A stretch of 64,000 nt of DNA from Fibrivirga algicola. Its GTDB lineage: Bacteria; Bacteroidota; Bacteroidia; Cytophagales; Spirosomataceae. The DNA lies in assembly GCF_011742925.1 (NCBI RefSeq), contig NZ_WAEL01000005.1, forward strand, positions 434,001 through 498,000. Direction: 5' to 3'. The notes beneath the pieces were generated by a model. That model was not told the DNA's origin. It ran no database searches and was given only the letters and a program-made list of their open reading frames with translations. This document shows, one piece after another, positions 26,683 through 34,954 of the stretch. A program made the position numbers and the translations under genes. Position 1 is the stretch's first letter. Each line of letters begins with the position of its first letter.

Positions 26683-27693
26683 ATGAAAAAAACAGTGAAT
26701 ACCCTGCTCCAGTTCGTATTGGGTACGTGTCTGACTACCGGCACGGTACTGGCTCAAACGCCTGCCCCAGCTAAAACCAGCGGCGAAATGCGGCTGAAAG
26801 TAACCGAGCGGAATGGCAACGAACTGCGCGAAATAGAGCGTACCTACCGCCTCGATGGCATGACCGATGCAAAGCGCGATGCCATTGTAAACAAGCTGAT
26901 CGACTCATTGCGGGCTACCCGGAAAGGCAAAGACAGCCAGATTTCGGTGACCATTGAAGATGAACGCGGTACCGATCGAATTCGCTTCAATAACCGCAAC
27001 GGCGCTACTCAGGATGCTGTAGGCGGGATACAGGTAATGCCTGGCCCTGGCTCACGCGTTCGTGGTTATACCTATTCAACGCCCCGTACGCCCGGTGCGC
27101 CTGCCACACCACGTACCCCGCGTACGCCTAAATCACCAGACGTAGTGATTGCCCCCCGCGACTTTGAAATCGACGGTACCTTTACATTTGATGACGATTC
27201 GCTGGGTGGACGACGTACCCGCGTGTTCCGCTTCGACCGCCGTAACCTCGACTCGATGGCGAAAAACATGAAAGAGTTTGGCTACCGGGTCGAGCGTGAA
27301 TTTGCTCCGCTTGCCGACCGTCTGTCGCGTGTGCAGGGCCTTCGCGGTCTGGATGAGCGATTGGCTATGCCGTTTGAAACCTGGTCGCGTGCTGGTGGCG
27401 GCACCCAGGCGTCGACCATCCGTGGCCTCGATGCGTACCCGAGCAACCCTGATAAGTTTATGCTGAACGTACGATTCACGGCCCCCGGCAAAGGCGATGC
27501 GCTGATTGTGGTGACCAACCCCAAAGGCAAAGAAGTAGCCCGCCGCGAGTTGAAGGACTTCACCGGCGAATTCGTGGGGCAGATTGATCTGGGCCGTAAA
27601 GCCGAAGGCGTATTCTTCGTGACCGTTACTCAAAATGAGGACGGTGCTGTGCGCCGCGTGGTGCTGAAAAAAGACGAAGCAACGACAAAGTAG
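26683..27693 (+). CDS. Secreted protein with type IX-like C-terminal sorting domain
   Basis: A 336-residue protein of unknown role. It starts MKKTVNTLLQFV with a signal peptide ending near VLAQT; the ATG at 26683 is chosen over 26659 for this. Next is a region with EMRLKVTERNG and a proline-rich linker made of PRTP/APATP repeats (about residues 125-150). The C-terminal 80 residues resemble the type IX secretion sorting domain: VRFTAPGKGDALIVVTNPKG-like first strand, EVARRELKDFTG, and a final FFVTVTQNEDGAVRRVVLKK. The usual end is the VVLKK; here six residues follow. It is divergent from the kinase gene and could be a target of that system. Confidence 0.75.
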   Translation: MKKTVNTLLQFVLGTCLTTGTVLAQTPAPAKTSGEMRLKVTERNGNELREIERTYRLDGMTDAKRDAIVNKLIDSLRATRKGKDSQISVTIEDERGTDRIRFNNRNGATQDAVGGIQVMPGPGSRVRGYTYSTPRTPGAPATPRTPRTPKSPDVVIAPRDFEIDGTFTFDDDSLGGRRTRVFRFDRRNLDSMAKNMKEFGYRVEREFAPLADRLSRVQGLRGLDERLAMPFETWSRAGGGTQASTIRGLDAYPSNPDKFMLNVRFTAPGKGDALIVVTNPKGKEVARRELKDFTGEFVGQIDLGRKAEGVFFVTVTQNEDGAVRRVVLKKDEATTK

Positions 27694-27744
27694 GAAGTCT
27701 TCTGTTGCGCTGCTAGAGTGGCAGTAGATTGGTGCTTAAAAGTC

Positions 27745-27781
27745 AAACCCCGGCAACATACCTGATACGTTGCCGGGGTTT
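27745..27781 (+). terminator. Rho-independent-type hairpin after the secreted protein gene
   Basis: A perfect 13-bp stem (27745-27757 with 27769-27781, AAACCCCGGCAAC) has an 11-base loop. A short T-rich stretch follows. It ends the plus-strand secreted protein gene. Confidence 0.85.
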
Positions 27782-27883
27782 CTGTTTGCAGGTACGTTGC
27801 TGATTCGCGTAGAGCACGAAGCCATCACCGTTGAATATCAGCTTGTTGGTGGATAGGGGAATGGCGTATGAAGTTGTTATTCG

Positions 27884-28504
27884 TTAATTAGTGGCCTGTG
27901 TAATTCGGGACAGCAGCACAGCTGCTTTACGTCGGAGGTCACTTGATCGATTTTGCCATAGGTTAGCCCAGAAAACCAGCAACAATAAGGTCTGAAGCAC
28001 TGACAAGCCAGTAATAAGGGCCCAGTTGTCAGTAGCCTGTAGGTGCATTATTATACGTTTTGCCGACATGAAGTAGCCTATAGCCCCACTGAAGAAGACA
28101 CCACTCACCAGCCAGTTAAGCCAGGAGTACCTTCTTCCGGTGTAGCACGGTACGAAATGATACGCTTGTAATAAGGCGAAGCCCACCGCTATGTCGGCAA
28201 ATAAGAGCGACGATGTTGAAGCCGTACTGTTTTTCCAGCATATGTACGCAAACAGGCCTACCGTGATCGGTAATTTTCGTCCCCACAGCAACGTACCCAA
28301 CGTTTGTGCCACGCCCTTCCGATATTGACTAGACAGGCTCTTCTGGAAAGGTGCTTCCAACGCAAGAATACCATCGGCCCGCCCAAATGCCGCGTGTGTA
28401 TTGGTTAGGGCCTCGTCGAACGAACTGCCGTTGGCTATGGCGGTGGTGATGGCCTCCCGGTAATGGTCGCGTACTTCATCGAGCACAGGGGTACTAACCC
28501 GCAC
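27884..28504 (-). CDS. Membrane protein partner of PadR regulator, 5' end interrupted by a stop
   Basis: A 206-residue frame from a GTG at 28504. It has an N-terminal helical part (VLDEVRDHYREAI, then SSFDEALTNTHAAFG) resembling the prefix domain that PadR-linked permeases carry, then four hydrophobic helices. Upstream the same frame continues: an ATG at 28558-28556, overlapping the padR stop codon as TGATG, reads MLTTE, then TAG at 28543-28541, then ESYLNHFLGAYE. So the natural start appears to be lost through a nonsense codon at position 6, and only a shortened protein, or none, can be made. It is otherwise intact. Function unknown. Confidence 0.65.
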   Translation of the reverse strand: MRVSTPVLDEVRDHYREAITTAIANGSSFDEALTNTHAAFGRADGILALEAPFQKSLSSQYRKGVAQTLGTLLWGRKLPITVGLFAYICWKNSTASTSSLLFADIAVGFALLQAYHFVPCYTGRRYSWLNWLVSGVFFSGAIGYFMSAKRIIMHLQATDNWALITGLSVLQTLLLLVFWANLWQNRSSDLRRKAAVLLSRITQATN

Positions 28505-28557
28505 TTCGTAAGCCCCTAGAAAGTGGTTCAGGTACGATTCCTATTCGGTAGTCAGCA

Positions 28558-28899
28558 TCAGATTGCTGGTTTCAGGTTGAGGATTGTGTTCAGGTTTTCC
28601 ACGAATGAGCGGAGTTCAGAGACGCGGCTCACGGTTTGCTGATGGCCAATTTTGGTGAGCGAGTAATATTTCCGTGCCCGGCCGTCTACCACCTCTGTCT
28701 CGGCAGTGAGCAGGCCCTCGGCTTCCAGCTTATGCAACGATGGGTAGAGGGCCCCTTCTGTAATGATCATTTCACCCGCCGTAAAGGCTTTCACCTGCTG
28801 AGTGATCTCATACCCGTACATCCGCTCGCGATCTTCCAGTAGCTTGAGAATGATAACCGACAAGCTTCCTTTTAGGACGTGTTGCGTCGTATTGTTCAT
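28558..28899 (-). CDS. PadR-family transcriptional regulator
   Basis: A 113-residue winged-helix repressor. Seen: GSLSVIILKLLEDRERMYGYEI (helix-turn-helix start), then EGALYPSLHKLEAEGLL and RKYYSLTKIG, which define the family. PadR proteins respond to small hydrophobic compounds and usually control a membrane protein or efflux gene beside them, here the gene at 27884-28504. It is divergent from the ROK kinase gene. Confidence 0.93.
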   Translation of the reverse strand: MNNTTQHVLKGSLSVIILKLLEDRERMYGYEITQQVKAFTAGEMIITEGALYPSLHKLEAEGLLTAETEVVDGRARKYYSLTKIGHQQTVSRVSELRSFVENLNTILNLKPAI

Positions 28900-28925
28900 A
28901 TAACAAGTATACAGAGAAGTTATAT
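28898..28925. promoter_or_regulatory. Candidate PadR operator
   Basis: An inverted repeat ATATAAC-N14-GTTATAT lies immediately at the start of padR, in the 104-bp gap between padR and the divergent ROK kinase gene. Position suits autoregulation. The typical PadR site (ATGT...ACAT) is only partly matched, so this is an inference. Confidence 0.35.
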
Positions 28926-29003
28926 ACTATAGATGCTTAGGTATTGAAAAAAGTGACGGTTCCTTAACTTCGCACCATAACTTTTATAATTCTTCACGTA
29001 TAC

Positions 29004-29915
29004 ATGGGTTCAGCGCAGTATTTGGGTATCGACGTGGGCGGCACGAACGTTAAAATGGGCGTGGTTGACGCTAAAACAGGTAAAATCAGCAATTTCTATA
29101 GCCACGACACCGATAGCTGGCGCCAGTCGGGCCACTTTATGGATCAGTTTGCCGACGCCATTGCCGTGCAACTATATGCTAATAAAGAAGTAACCAAAGT
29201 AGGTATTGGTCTGCCCGGCATGATCAACCGCGAACGCACAACACCGCTCGAAATCACGGCGATTCCCGAGCTGAATGGTGTGCCGATGGTCGACATTCTG
29301 AATAAACGCTTCCCCGATGTAGAGTTTTTTCTAGAAAATGACGCCAATGCGGCTGCTCTTGGCGAATTTTATTTTGTGGAGGACATGAATGATGAAAACT
29401 ACATTTTCATCACATTAGGCACAGGCGTAGGCGGTGCGGCTATCATCAACAAAAAGGTATTTGTTGGGGGTGACGGCAACGCTATGGAACCGGGCCACAT
29501 TCCGTCGCGAAACGGCAAAGTGCTGGAGCGCAACATTGGTAAAAAAGAACTGCTCGATCTGGCCAATGAGCGCCGGTCCAGCTTTAAAGGGCAAACGACC
29601 CTCCCCAGCGATGGTAGTATCTCAACAACGGGTCTGGTAGCCGCTGCTGCCGAAGGCGATAAACTGGCGCTGGCGATCTGGTCGGAGGTGGGCGAAATGC
29701 TGGGTGAAGGGCTGGTGTCGCTGATCCGGATTCTCGATATCAAGCAAATCCTGATTGGCGGCGGTCTGTCGGCCTCTTTCGACTACATCATGCCTGCCGT
29801 TCAGAAAGAACTCGACTACTGGCTCACCCCATATTACAAAAACGGCCTGACGGTTACCAAAGCCACGCTTGGCAACGATGCAGGCTTGCTAGGCGCCGCG
29901 TCGCTCTGCTTTTAA
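29004..29915 (+). CDS. ROK-family sugar kinase (glucokinase-like)
   Basis: A 303-residue kinase. Seen: LGIDVGGTNVKMGVV (phosphate-binding), LPGMINRER, ENDANAAALGE with the catalytic Asp, and LGTGVGGAAI. The usual ROK zinc motif (CxCGxxGCxE) is absent: after MEPGHI the sequence reads PSRNGKVLERNIG with no cysteines. This resembles polyphosphate/ATP glucokinase-like members. It probably phosphorylates glucose or a related hexose in the cytoplasm. It faces murB tail to tail with a 31-bp hairpin between them. Confidence 0.88.
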   Translation: MGSAQYLGIDVGGTNVKMGVVDAKTGKISNFYSHDTDSWRQSGHFMDQFADAIAVQLYANKEVTKVGIGLPGMINRERTTPLEITAIPELNGVPMVDILNKRFPDVEFFLENDANAAALGEFYFVEDMNDENYIFITLGTGVGGAAIINKKVFVGGDGNAMEPGHIPSRNGKVLERNIGKKELLDLANERRSSFKGQTTLPSDGSISTTGLVAAAAEGDKLALAIWSEVGEMLGEGLVSLIRILDIKQILIGGGLSASFDYIMPAVQKELDYWLTPYYKNGLTVTKATLGNDAGLLGAASLCF

Positions 29916-29920
29916 TGTTT

Positions 29921-30009
29921 GGTTTGAGGTTTGATGTTGCGCTGCCTGGGTACGTTGCTTCCGTATAGAAGAGAACGCACCCAGGCAGCGCAACATCAAA
30001 CCTCAAACC
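29921..30009. terminator. Long perfect hairpin between convergent genes
   Basis: A perfect 31-bp stem (29921-29951 with 29979-30009; outer part GGTTTGAGGTTTGATGTTGC) closes a 27-base loop. It lies exactly between the stop codons of the ROK kinase and murB and would act on both transcripts, although no T run follows. Confidence 0.8.
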
Positions 30010-30013
30010 CTAT

Positions 30014-31039
30014 TCAGATAATGTTCACCTCGGGATTGATGCTGATGCCGAACTTCTCGAGTACAGAGGCCTGCACCTGATGGGCCAGTGCGAGAATCTC
30101 GTGGCCAGTAGCCCGGCCATAGTTTACCAGCACCAGCGCCTGCTTGGCGTGTACACCGGCATCGCCGCTGCGATAGCCTTTCCAGCCTGCCTGCTCAATC
30201 AACCAGCCCGCCGGCACTTTCACGGTGTCGGTACCCACCGGGTAGCCCGGTAGCGTTGGGTACGTTACCTTGAGTTGCTCGAACTGATTAGCCGGAATTT
30301 CGGGGTTCTTGAAAAAACTACCCGCATTGCCAATCTCGGCCGGGTCGGGGAGTTTGCTGCGCCGAATCCGGATCACGGCATCGCTGATGGCCCGGATGCT
30401 CATTGTGTCGTCGGTAATGCCCATCTCGGCCAGCGTTTCGCTGATGGCCCCGTAGCGTGTATGGAAGATGGGCGTTTTGTTGAGCTTAAAGGTCACCGAC
30501 GTGATAATGTACTGCCCCTTCAGTTCGTGCTTAAATACACTCTCGCGGTAACCGAATTGACAATCGGCATGGTCGAATCGCCGCTTCTCGCCGGTTTCGA
30601 TATGTACCGCCTCTAAATGGTCGAAAATCTGTTCGATCTCTACGCCGTAAGCCCCAATGTTCTGCATGGGAGCGGCGCCAACTGTACCGGGGATGAGCGA
30701 CAGGTTCTCCATTCCGGCAAAGTTTTTGTTCACGCAGTACATAACCAGGTCGTGCCACCCTACACCGGCACCGGCCTGAACATAGATGTGCTGTTCGTCT
30801 TCGCGCACTACCCGGATACCACCGAGCGTTAGACGAATAGCCAGTCCGTGAAAGTCTCTGGTAAGCAACAGGTTACTTCCTCCGCCTATGATTAGCTTGG
30901 GAAGTTGAGTAAATTCGTTGAGTTGAAAAAGCGTGTCGAGGTCAGTTTCCGAATCGATGTTGGCGAAATAAGTAGCCTGGGCCTCGATGCCGAAGGTGGT
31001 ATAGGGCCGTAGCGATACGCTACGTTGTACGGTCAGCAT
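30014..31039 (-). CDS. murB: UDP-N-acetylmuramate dehydrogenase
   Basis: A 341-residue FAD enzyme that reduces UDP-GlcNAc enolpyruvate to UDP-MurNAc. Seen: RPYTTFGIEA near the N-terminus, LIGGGSNLLLT (FAD-binding), IPGTVGAAPMQNIGAYG, FGYRES, and GSFFKNPE, the type I form. The ATG at 31039 gives the typical MLTVQRSVSL start; a GTG at 31057 would add six hydrophobic residues. Confidence 0.96.
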   Translation of the reverse strand: MLTVQRSVSLRPYTTFGIEAQATYFANIDSETDLDTLFQLNEFTQLPKLIIGGGSNLLLTRDFHGLAIRLTLGGIRVVREDEQHIYVQAGAGVGWHDLVMYCVNKNFAGMENLSLIPGTVGAAPMQNIGAYGVEIEQIFDHLEAVHIETGEKRRFDHADCQFGYRESVFKHELKGQYIITSVTFKLNKTPIFHTRYGAISETLAEMGITDDTMSIRAISDAVIRIRRSKLPDPAEIGNAGSFFKNPEIPANQFEQLKVTYPTLPGYPVGTDTVKVPAGWLIEQAGWKGYRSGDAGVHAKQALVLVNYGRATGHEILALAHQVQASVLEKFGISINPEVNII

Positions 31040-31121
31040 AGGTAACAAAATGATCACCCCAAAAGTAGTAGTTTTGCAGCAAGCCGCTTAGATGTCGGCT
31101 AATCTCTTTTACCCACCAGCT

Positions 31122-31709
31122 ATGATGTCTTCAGTAGGAAAATTGCTCGTTGCAGGAACCACCCTGTTTGTCGCCTGGTCCTGTGCGCCTACTCCGGTAA
31201 CCACCACCAGCCGCACAACCACCGGTAGCTACAACGACTATTCAGAAGAGCTGTCGTCGGCCCGACCGGTGTTTGTGCCACCAGTTGCCAAGCCGGCAGC
31301 ATCAGCGCCAGCCACCTTGCCGCCGGGCCGTTCAGTAGAAAATCCACGACGACCGGGTGGTCAAGTGGTACCTGCCGAAGCCATGCACGTAAACAAACGC
31401 CTCGACGCTATTTTGGACACAATCGCCGTTCAGAACCGCCGGGTGCGGTATGCGCCGGGTTATCGGGTGCAGGTATACGTGGGCAACGAACGGGCTGCGG
31501 CCGATGCCGCGAAGCTTCAGTTGTATCAATTATTTCCTGAATTGAGTGCTTATATGAGCTATCAACAGCCTACTTATCGATTAAAAGTGGGCGATTTTAT
31601 GAAAAAAATGGACGCTGAACGGTATTTCAGTAAGTTGAAATCTGCATTCGCTGCCGCGCAGTTACAACCTGATAAAGTAGACGTTAGGCGGGGCCTGTTG
31701 ATAAAATAA
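31122..31709 (+). CDS. SPOR-domain lipoprotein
   Basis: A protein of about 195 residues. From the ATG at 31122 it reads MMSSVGKLLVAGTT, then a lipobox-like AWSC, so it is probably an outer-membrane lipoprotein. A Pro/Ala/Thr-rich spacer follows. The last 75 residues form a SPOR domain (YRVQVYVGNERAAADAAKLQ and YRLKVGDF), which binds denuded peptidoglycan strands. It lies between murB and gmd, divergent from murB. Start at 31092 is possible but would bury the signal. Confidence 0.82.
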   Translation: MMSSVGKLLVAGTTLFVAWSCAPTPVTTTSRTTTGSYNDYSEELSSARPVFVPPVAKPAASAPATLPPGRSVENPRRPGGQVVPAEAMHVNKRLDAILDTIAVQNRRVRYAPGYRVQVYVGNERAAADAAKLQLYQLFPELSAYMSYQQPTYRLKVGDFMKKMDAERYFSKLKSAFAAAQLQPDKVDVRRGLLIK

Positions 31710-31789
31710 ATGCAATACAATAAGCGTCCTAATGTAATTTTATGGCCTGATACACGAAATTTTACAAATTCTATATAATATATAATCGC

Positions 31790-32902
31790 ATGAAAAAAGC
31801 GTTGATCACCGGCATCACCGGGCAGGATGGAGCTTATTTGGCTGAATTGCTGCTCGAGAAAGGGTATGAAGTGCACGGCATTAAACGTCGAAGTTCGCTC
31901 TTCAATACTCAAAGGATCGATCATATGTATGAAGATCCGCATGAGACGCATGTTCGGTTTAAGTTGCATTACGGCGATCTGTCGGATTCAACGAACATCA
32001 TTCGTATCATTCAGGAAATTCAGCCCGACGAAATTTACAACCTGGGTGCAATGTCGCACGTGCGGGTTAGTTTCGACGAGCCAGAGTATACGGCTCAGGT
32101 TGATGGCATCGGTACGCTCCGTATTCTGGAAGCCGTTCGTTTGCTGGGCCTGACCGAAAAGACACGCATCTATCAGGCGTCTACTTCTGAGTTGTATGGC
32201 GGTGTACAGGGCCACGCTCAGTCAGAGACGACTCCGTTCTACCCTCGTTCTCCCTACGCCGTTGCCAAACTATATGGCTACTGGATCACGGTGAACTACC
32301 GCGAAGCCTACAACATGTATGCCTGCAACGGTATCCTGTTCAACCATGAATCGCCGCTGCGTGGCGAAACGTTCGTAACGCGTAAAATCACTCGTGCGGT
32401 AGCCCGGATCGGCCTTGGTCTGCAAGACAAGGTGTTCATGGGTAACATCGATTCGCTGCGCGACTGGGGCCATGCCAAAGACTATGTGGAGGCGATGTAC
32501 CTGATTCTGCAGCAGGATACCCCCGAGGACTTTGTGATTGCAACCGGCGTAACAACAACCGTACGCGACTTCATCAAAATGGCCTTCCAGGAAATCGGCG
32601 TTGAGCTGGAGTTCCGTGGTGAGGGTGTAGAAGAAAAAGCATTTGTGGTAAGTGCCAGCAACCCTGAGTTCCCGGTTGAAATTGGCAAAGAAGTCATGAC
32701 GATCGATCCACGTTATTTCCGTCCAACTGAAGTTGATCTCCTGCTGGGTGATCCAACCAAAGCGATGACGAAACTGAACTGGACACCGAAATACGATCTG
32801 GCTGGTCTTGTAAAAGACATGATGCAGGCGGATATCGCGCTCTTCCAGCGCGACCAACTGCTGGCTAAGAGCGGCCACCAGGTGTTGAACTACTACGAAT
32901 AG
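31790..32902 (+). CDS. gmd: GDP-mannose 4,6-dehydratase
   Basis: A 370-residue full-length GMD. Seen: [43 protein letters not shown] with the catalytic Thr/Ser-Glu pair, [15 protein letters not shown] with Tyr and Lys, [30 protein letters not shown] and the [15 protein letters not shown] tail. It makes GDP-4-keto-6-deoxymannose, the precursor of GDP-fucose, GDP-rhamnose and related sugars. No fucose synthase (fcl/wcaG) lies next to it. It is followed by a strong hairpin. Confidence 0.96.
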   Translation: MKKALITGITGQDGAYLAELLLEKGYEVHGIKRRSSLFNTQRIDHMYEDPHETHVRFKLHYGDLSDSTNIIRIIQEIQPDEIYNLGAMSHVRVSFDEPEYTAQVDGIGTLRILEAVRLLGLTEKTRIYQASTSELYGGVQGHAQSETTPFYPRSPYAVAKLYGYWITVNYREAYNMYACNGILFNHESPLRGETFVTRKITRAVARIGLGLQDKVFMGNIDSLRDWGHAKDYVEAMYLILQQDTPEDFVIATGVTTTVRDFIKMAFQEIGVELEFRGEGVEEKAFVVSASNPEFPVEIGKEVMTIDPRYFRPTEVDLLLGDPTKAMTKLNWTPKYDLAGLVKDMMQADIALFQRDQLLAKSGHQVLNYYE

Positions 32903-32913
32903 AACCTGTAGAA

Positions 32914-32969
32914 TACCAGCATCAAAAAAGGCTTCTTCCTGGCGGGAGAAGCCTTTTTTGATGCTGGTA
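32914..32969 (+). terminator. Terminator hairpin after gmd
   Basis: A perfect 23-bp stem (32914-32936 with 32947-32969) has a ten-base loop. The stem contains A-rich then T-rich runs (CATCAAAAAAGGCTTCT), giving a TTTTTT tract in its 3' arm. Confidence 0.85.
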
Positions 32970-33045
32970 CCGTAAACCTGCTGAGAATTAGTAAAGGCAC
33001 AGAAAAAGTTGCTGTAGCAGATGAATTGCCTTCCGTATATACGCC

Positions 33046-33092
33046 TAAAAAAAGAGCGTGCTATGGACTGATCAGTCACGTAGCACGCTCTC
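33046..33092 (-). terminator. Terminator after degP
   Basis: Read on the minus strand, a ten-bp stem (33081-33090 with 33054-33063, GAGCGTGCTA) is followed by a run of seven T. It sits just downstream of the DegP stop codon and fits a classical intrinsic terminator. Confidence 0.85.
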
Positions 33093-33140
33093 ACTCAGGG
33101 CAACTAGCCTAGCTCAGCTAATTGGCGACTCATTTTACCA

Positions 33141-34679
33141 TTACATCGGCACGGCGTAATAGATCATGCGCGAACTGTTAGGATACATACCGATTAACAG
33201 CAAACCTTCACCTTCTTTCACGCTACCAACAATCGTTTCGAGGTCTTTTACGGTCTTTACATTTTTACCGTTGGCCTTCATAATAATGAAGCCTTCCTCA
33301 ATCTCTGTCTCGGCTAGTTTGCCATCCAGAATTTTGTTGACCCGAATGCCGAGGCCAGCACTGATGCCCATAGACTGCCGTTCTTTGTCGCTCAGGTTGG
33401 CAAACTCACCACCCAGCGCTTTCATAGTCGACGAAGCCAACTCTTCTTTCTTGATCACGTCGCGGCCACCGTTCCGGTTACGCAGTTCAAGTTTCACCTC
33501 GCGCTCTGAGCCATCGCGGTTGATCGTTACGTTGAGCACATCACCTGGGCGACGACGACCTACGATTTCGCGCATCTGCGCATCAGAATCGACTAGTTGA
33601 CCTTCCATCTTCACGATCACGTCTCCTTTCTGGATGCCGGCAGTTTTAGCAGCACCGTTATCAGTCACGCTTTCTACGTAGATACCACGGCCCACTTTAG
33701 CGCCAACTTCTTTCGCAATTTTGCTGTCCAGCTCACGGGGCAGAATACCGATATAACCGCGCTGCACGTTGCCAAACTTCACCAGATCGGCAGTTACTTT
33801 CTTCACCAGTGATACCGGCACAGCAAAGCCGTAGCCACTATAGTAACCGGTTGCTGACGCAATGGCCGAGTTGATGCCTACCAGTTCACCACGAAGGTTT
33901 ACCAACGCGCCACCCGAGTTACCTGGATTGATCGCTGCATCTGTTTGAATGAATGATTCAATTGGCGTGTCGACTGGTTTGGCACCAGGCTGCTGTGGCT
34001 GCTGGTTGCGGCTCAGGATACCGATACCACGACCTTTAGCACTCACGATACCAGCCGTTACCGTCGATTCGAGGTCGAGGGGATAGCCAACGGCCAATAC
34101 CCATTCGCCCAGTTTCAGACCATCAGAGTCACCCAATGTAATGCTGGGCAGGTTGTTGGCTTCGATTTTCACCACGGCCAGATCGGTCAGTGGGTCGGTG
34201 CCAATCACTTTTGCTTTGAAGCTACGCTTGTCAGTCATCACTACCTCTACTTCGTCGGCATCCTGCACCACGTGGTTGTTGGTCACGATGTAGCCGTCTT
34301 TCGAGATAATTACGCCCGAACCTGAGGCCTGTCCCTGCTCACGGCGTGGGCGACCACCGCCCTGACCTTGTCCGCCGAATTCATCACCGAAAAATTCGCG
34401 GAAGATATCGGGCATCTGTTGCTGACGCACTGTACGCGTCATTGTTGTGCGGATGTGCACCACGGTAGGCGATGCTGCTTCGGCGGCGTAAGCGAAATCA
34501 CCTGGAGCACCCGAAGGGGCGTTGCCAGTCAATGAGGCCAGCCGACCGAGCGGCGAACCTGCCGATGATTCGGTAAACACGACGTCCCGCTTGTTGAACC
34601 CAAGCAGGTTGTACGCGCCCAGTGTTACGGCGCTCGAGAGGAGGGCGATCAACACTAAAACTTTCCAGTTGCTTTTCAT
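33141..34679 (-). CDS. degP: DegP/HtrA periplasmic serine protease (Do family)
   Basis: A 512-residue protease-chaperone of the cell envelope. Seen: an N-terminal membrane anchor or signal (about 5-25), the trypsin-like catalytic triad His136 (TNNHVVQD), Asp166 (DPLTDLAVVK) and Ser255 (NPGNSGGALV), a Gln/Gly-rich loop near 103-120, and two PDZ domains (about 290-395 and 425-510). It degrades or refolds damaged exported proteins. It is transcribed alone. Confidence 0.95.
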   Translation of the reverse strand: MKSNWKVLVLIALLSSAVTLGAYNLLGFNKRDVVFTESSAGSPLGRLASLTGNAPSGAPGDFAYAAEAASPTVVHIRTTMTRTVRQQQMPDIFREFFGDEFGGQGQGGGRPRREQGQASGSGVIISKDGYIVTNNHVVQDADEVEVVMTDKRSFKAKVIGTDPLTDLAVVKIEANNLPSITLGDSDGLKLGEWVLAVGYPLDLESTVTAGIVSAKGRGIGILSRNQQPQQPGAKPVDTPIESFIQTDAAINPGNSGGALVNLRGELVGINSAIASATGYYSGYGFAVPVSLVKKVTADLVKFGNVQRGYIGILPRELDSKIAKEVGAKVGRGIYVESVTDNGAAKTAGIQKGDVIVKMEGQLVDSDAQMREIVGRRRPGDVLNVTINRDGSEREVKLELRNRNGGRDVIKKEELASSTMKALGGEFANLSDKERQSMGISAGLGIRVNKILDGKLAETEIEEGFIIMKANGKNVKTVKDLETIVGSVKEGEGLLLIGMYPNSSRMIYYAVPM

Positions 34680-34859
34680 GGTATTGGGGTACTGACAGTT
34701 GTTTTATGTAGGATTATGGGCGGCGAAAAAGGCGTCGGTATAGTCATTTTAAAGGGTGCCTAGCCTGCCGCTTCTGAGGGTATAACGATCAGTAGGCGGC
34801 GAAAAATTCGATTCCCAATACCCCCTTAACGATTTTTAACAGCGGATGTTTTTTTCCAG

Positions 34860-34954
34860 GTTTCAGGTTGCAAGTCTCAGGTTTCAAGTGCTTCGCTTAC
34901 TTACAGATGGTCAATAAGCGAAGCACTTGAAACCTGAGACTTGCAACCTGAAAC
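34860..34954. repeat. Very long perfect hairpin, 40-bp stem
   Basis: Positions 34860-34899 pair without mismatch with 34915-34954 across a 15-base loop. The stem begins GTTTCAGGTTGCAAGTCTCA. It lies between degP (transcribed leftward from 34679) and the GT4 gene end; the last base of the stem is the first base of the glycosyltransferase stop codon. A role as terminator for the GT4 gene is plausible. Confidence 0.85.
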
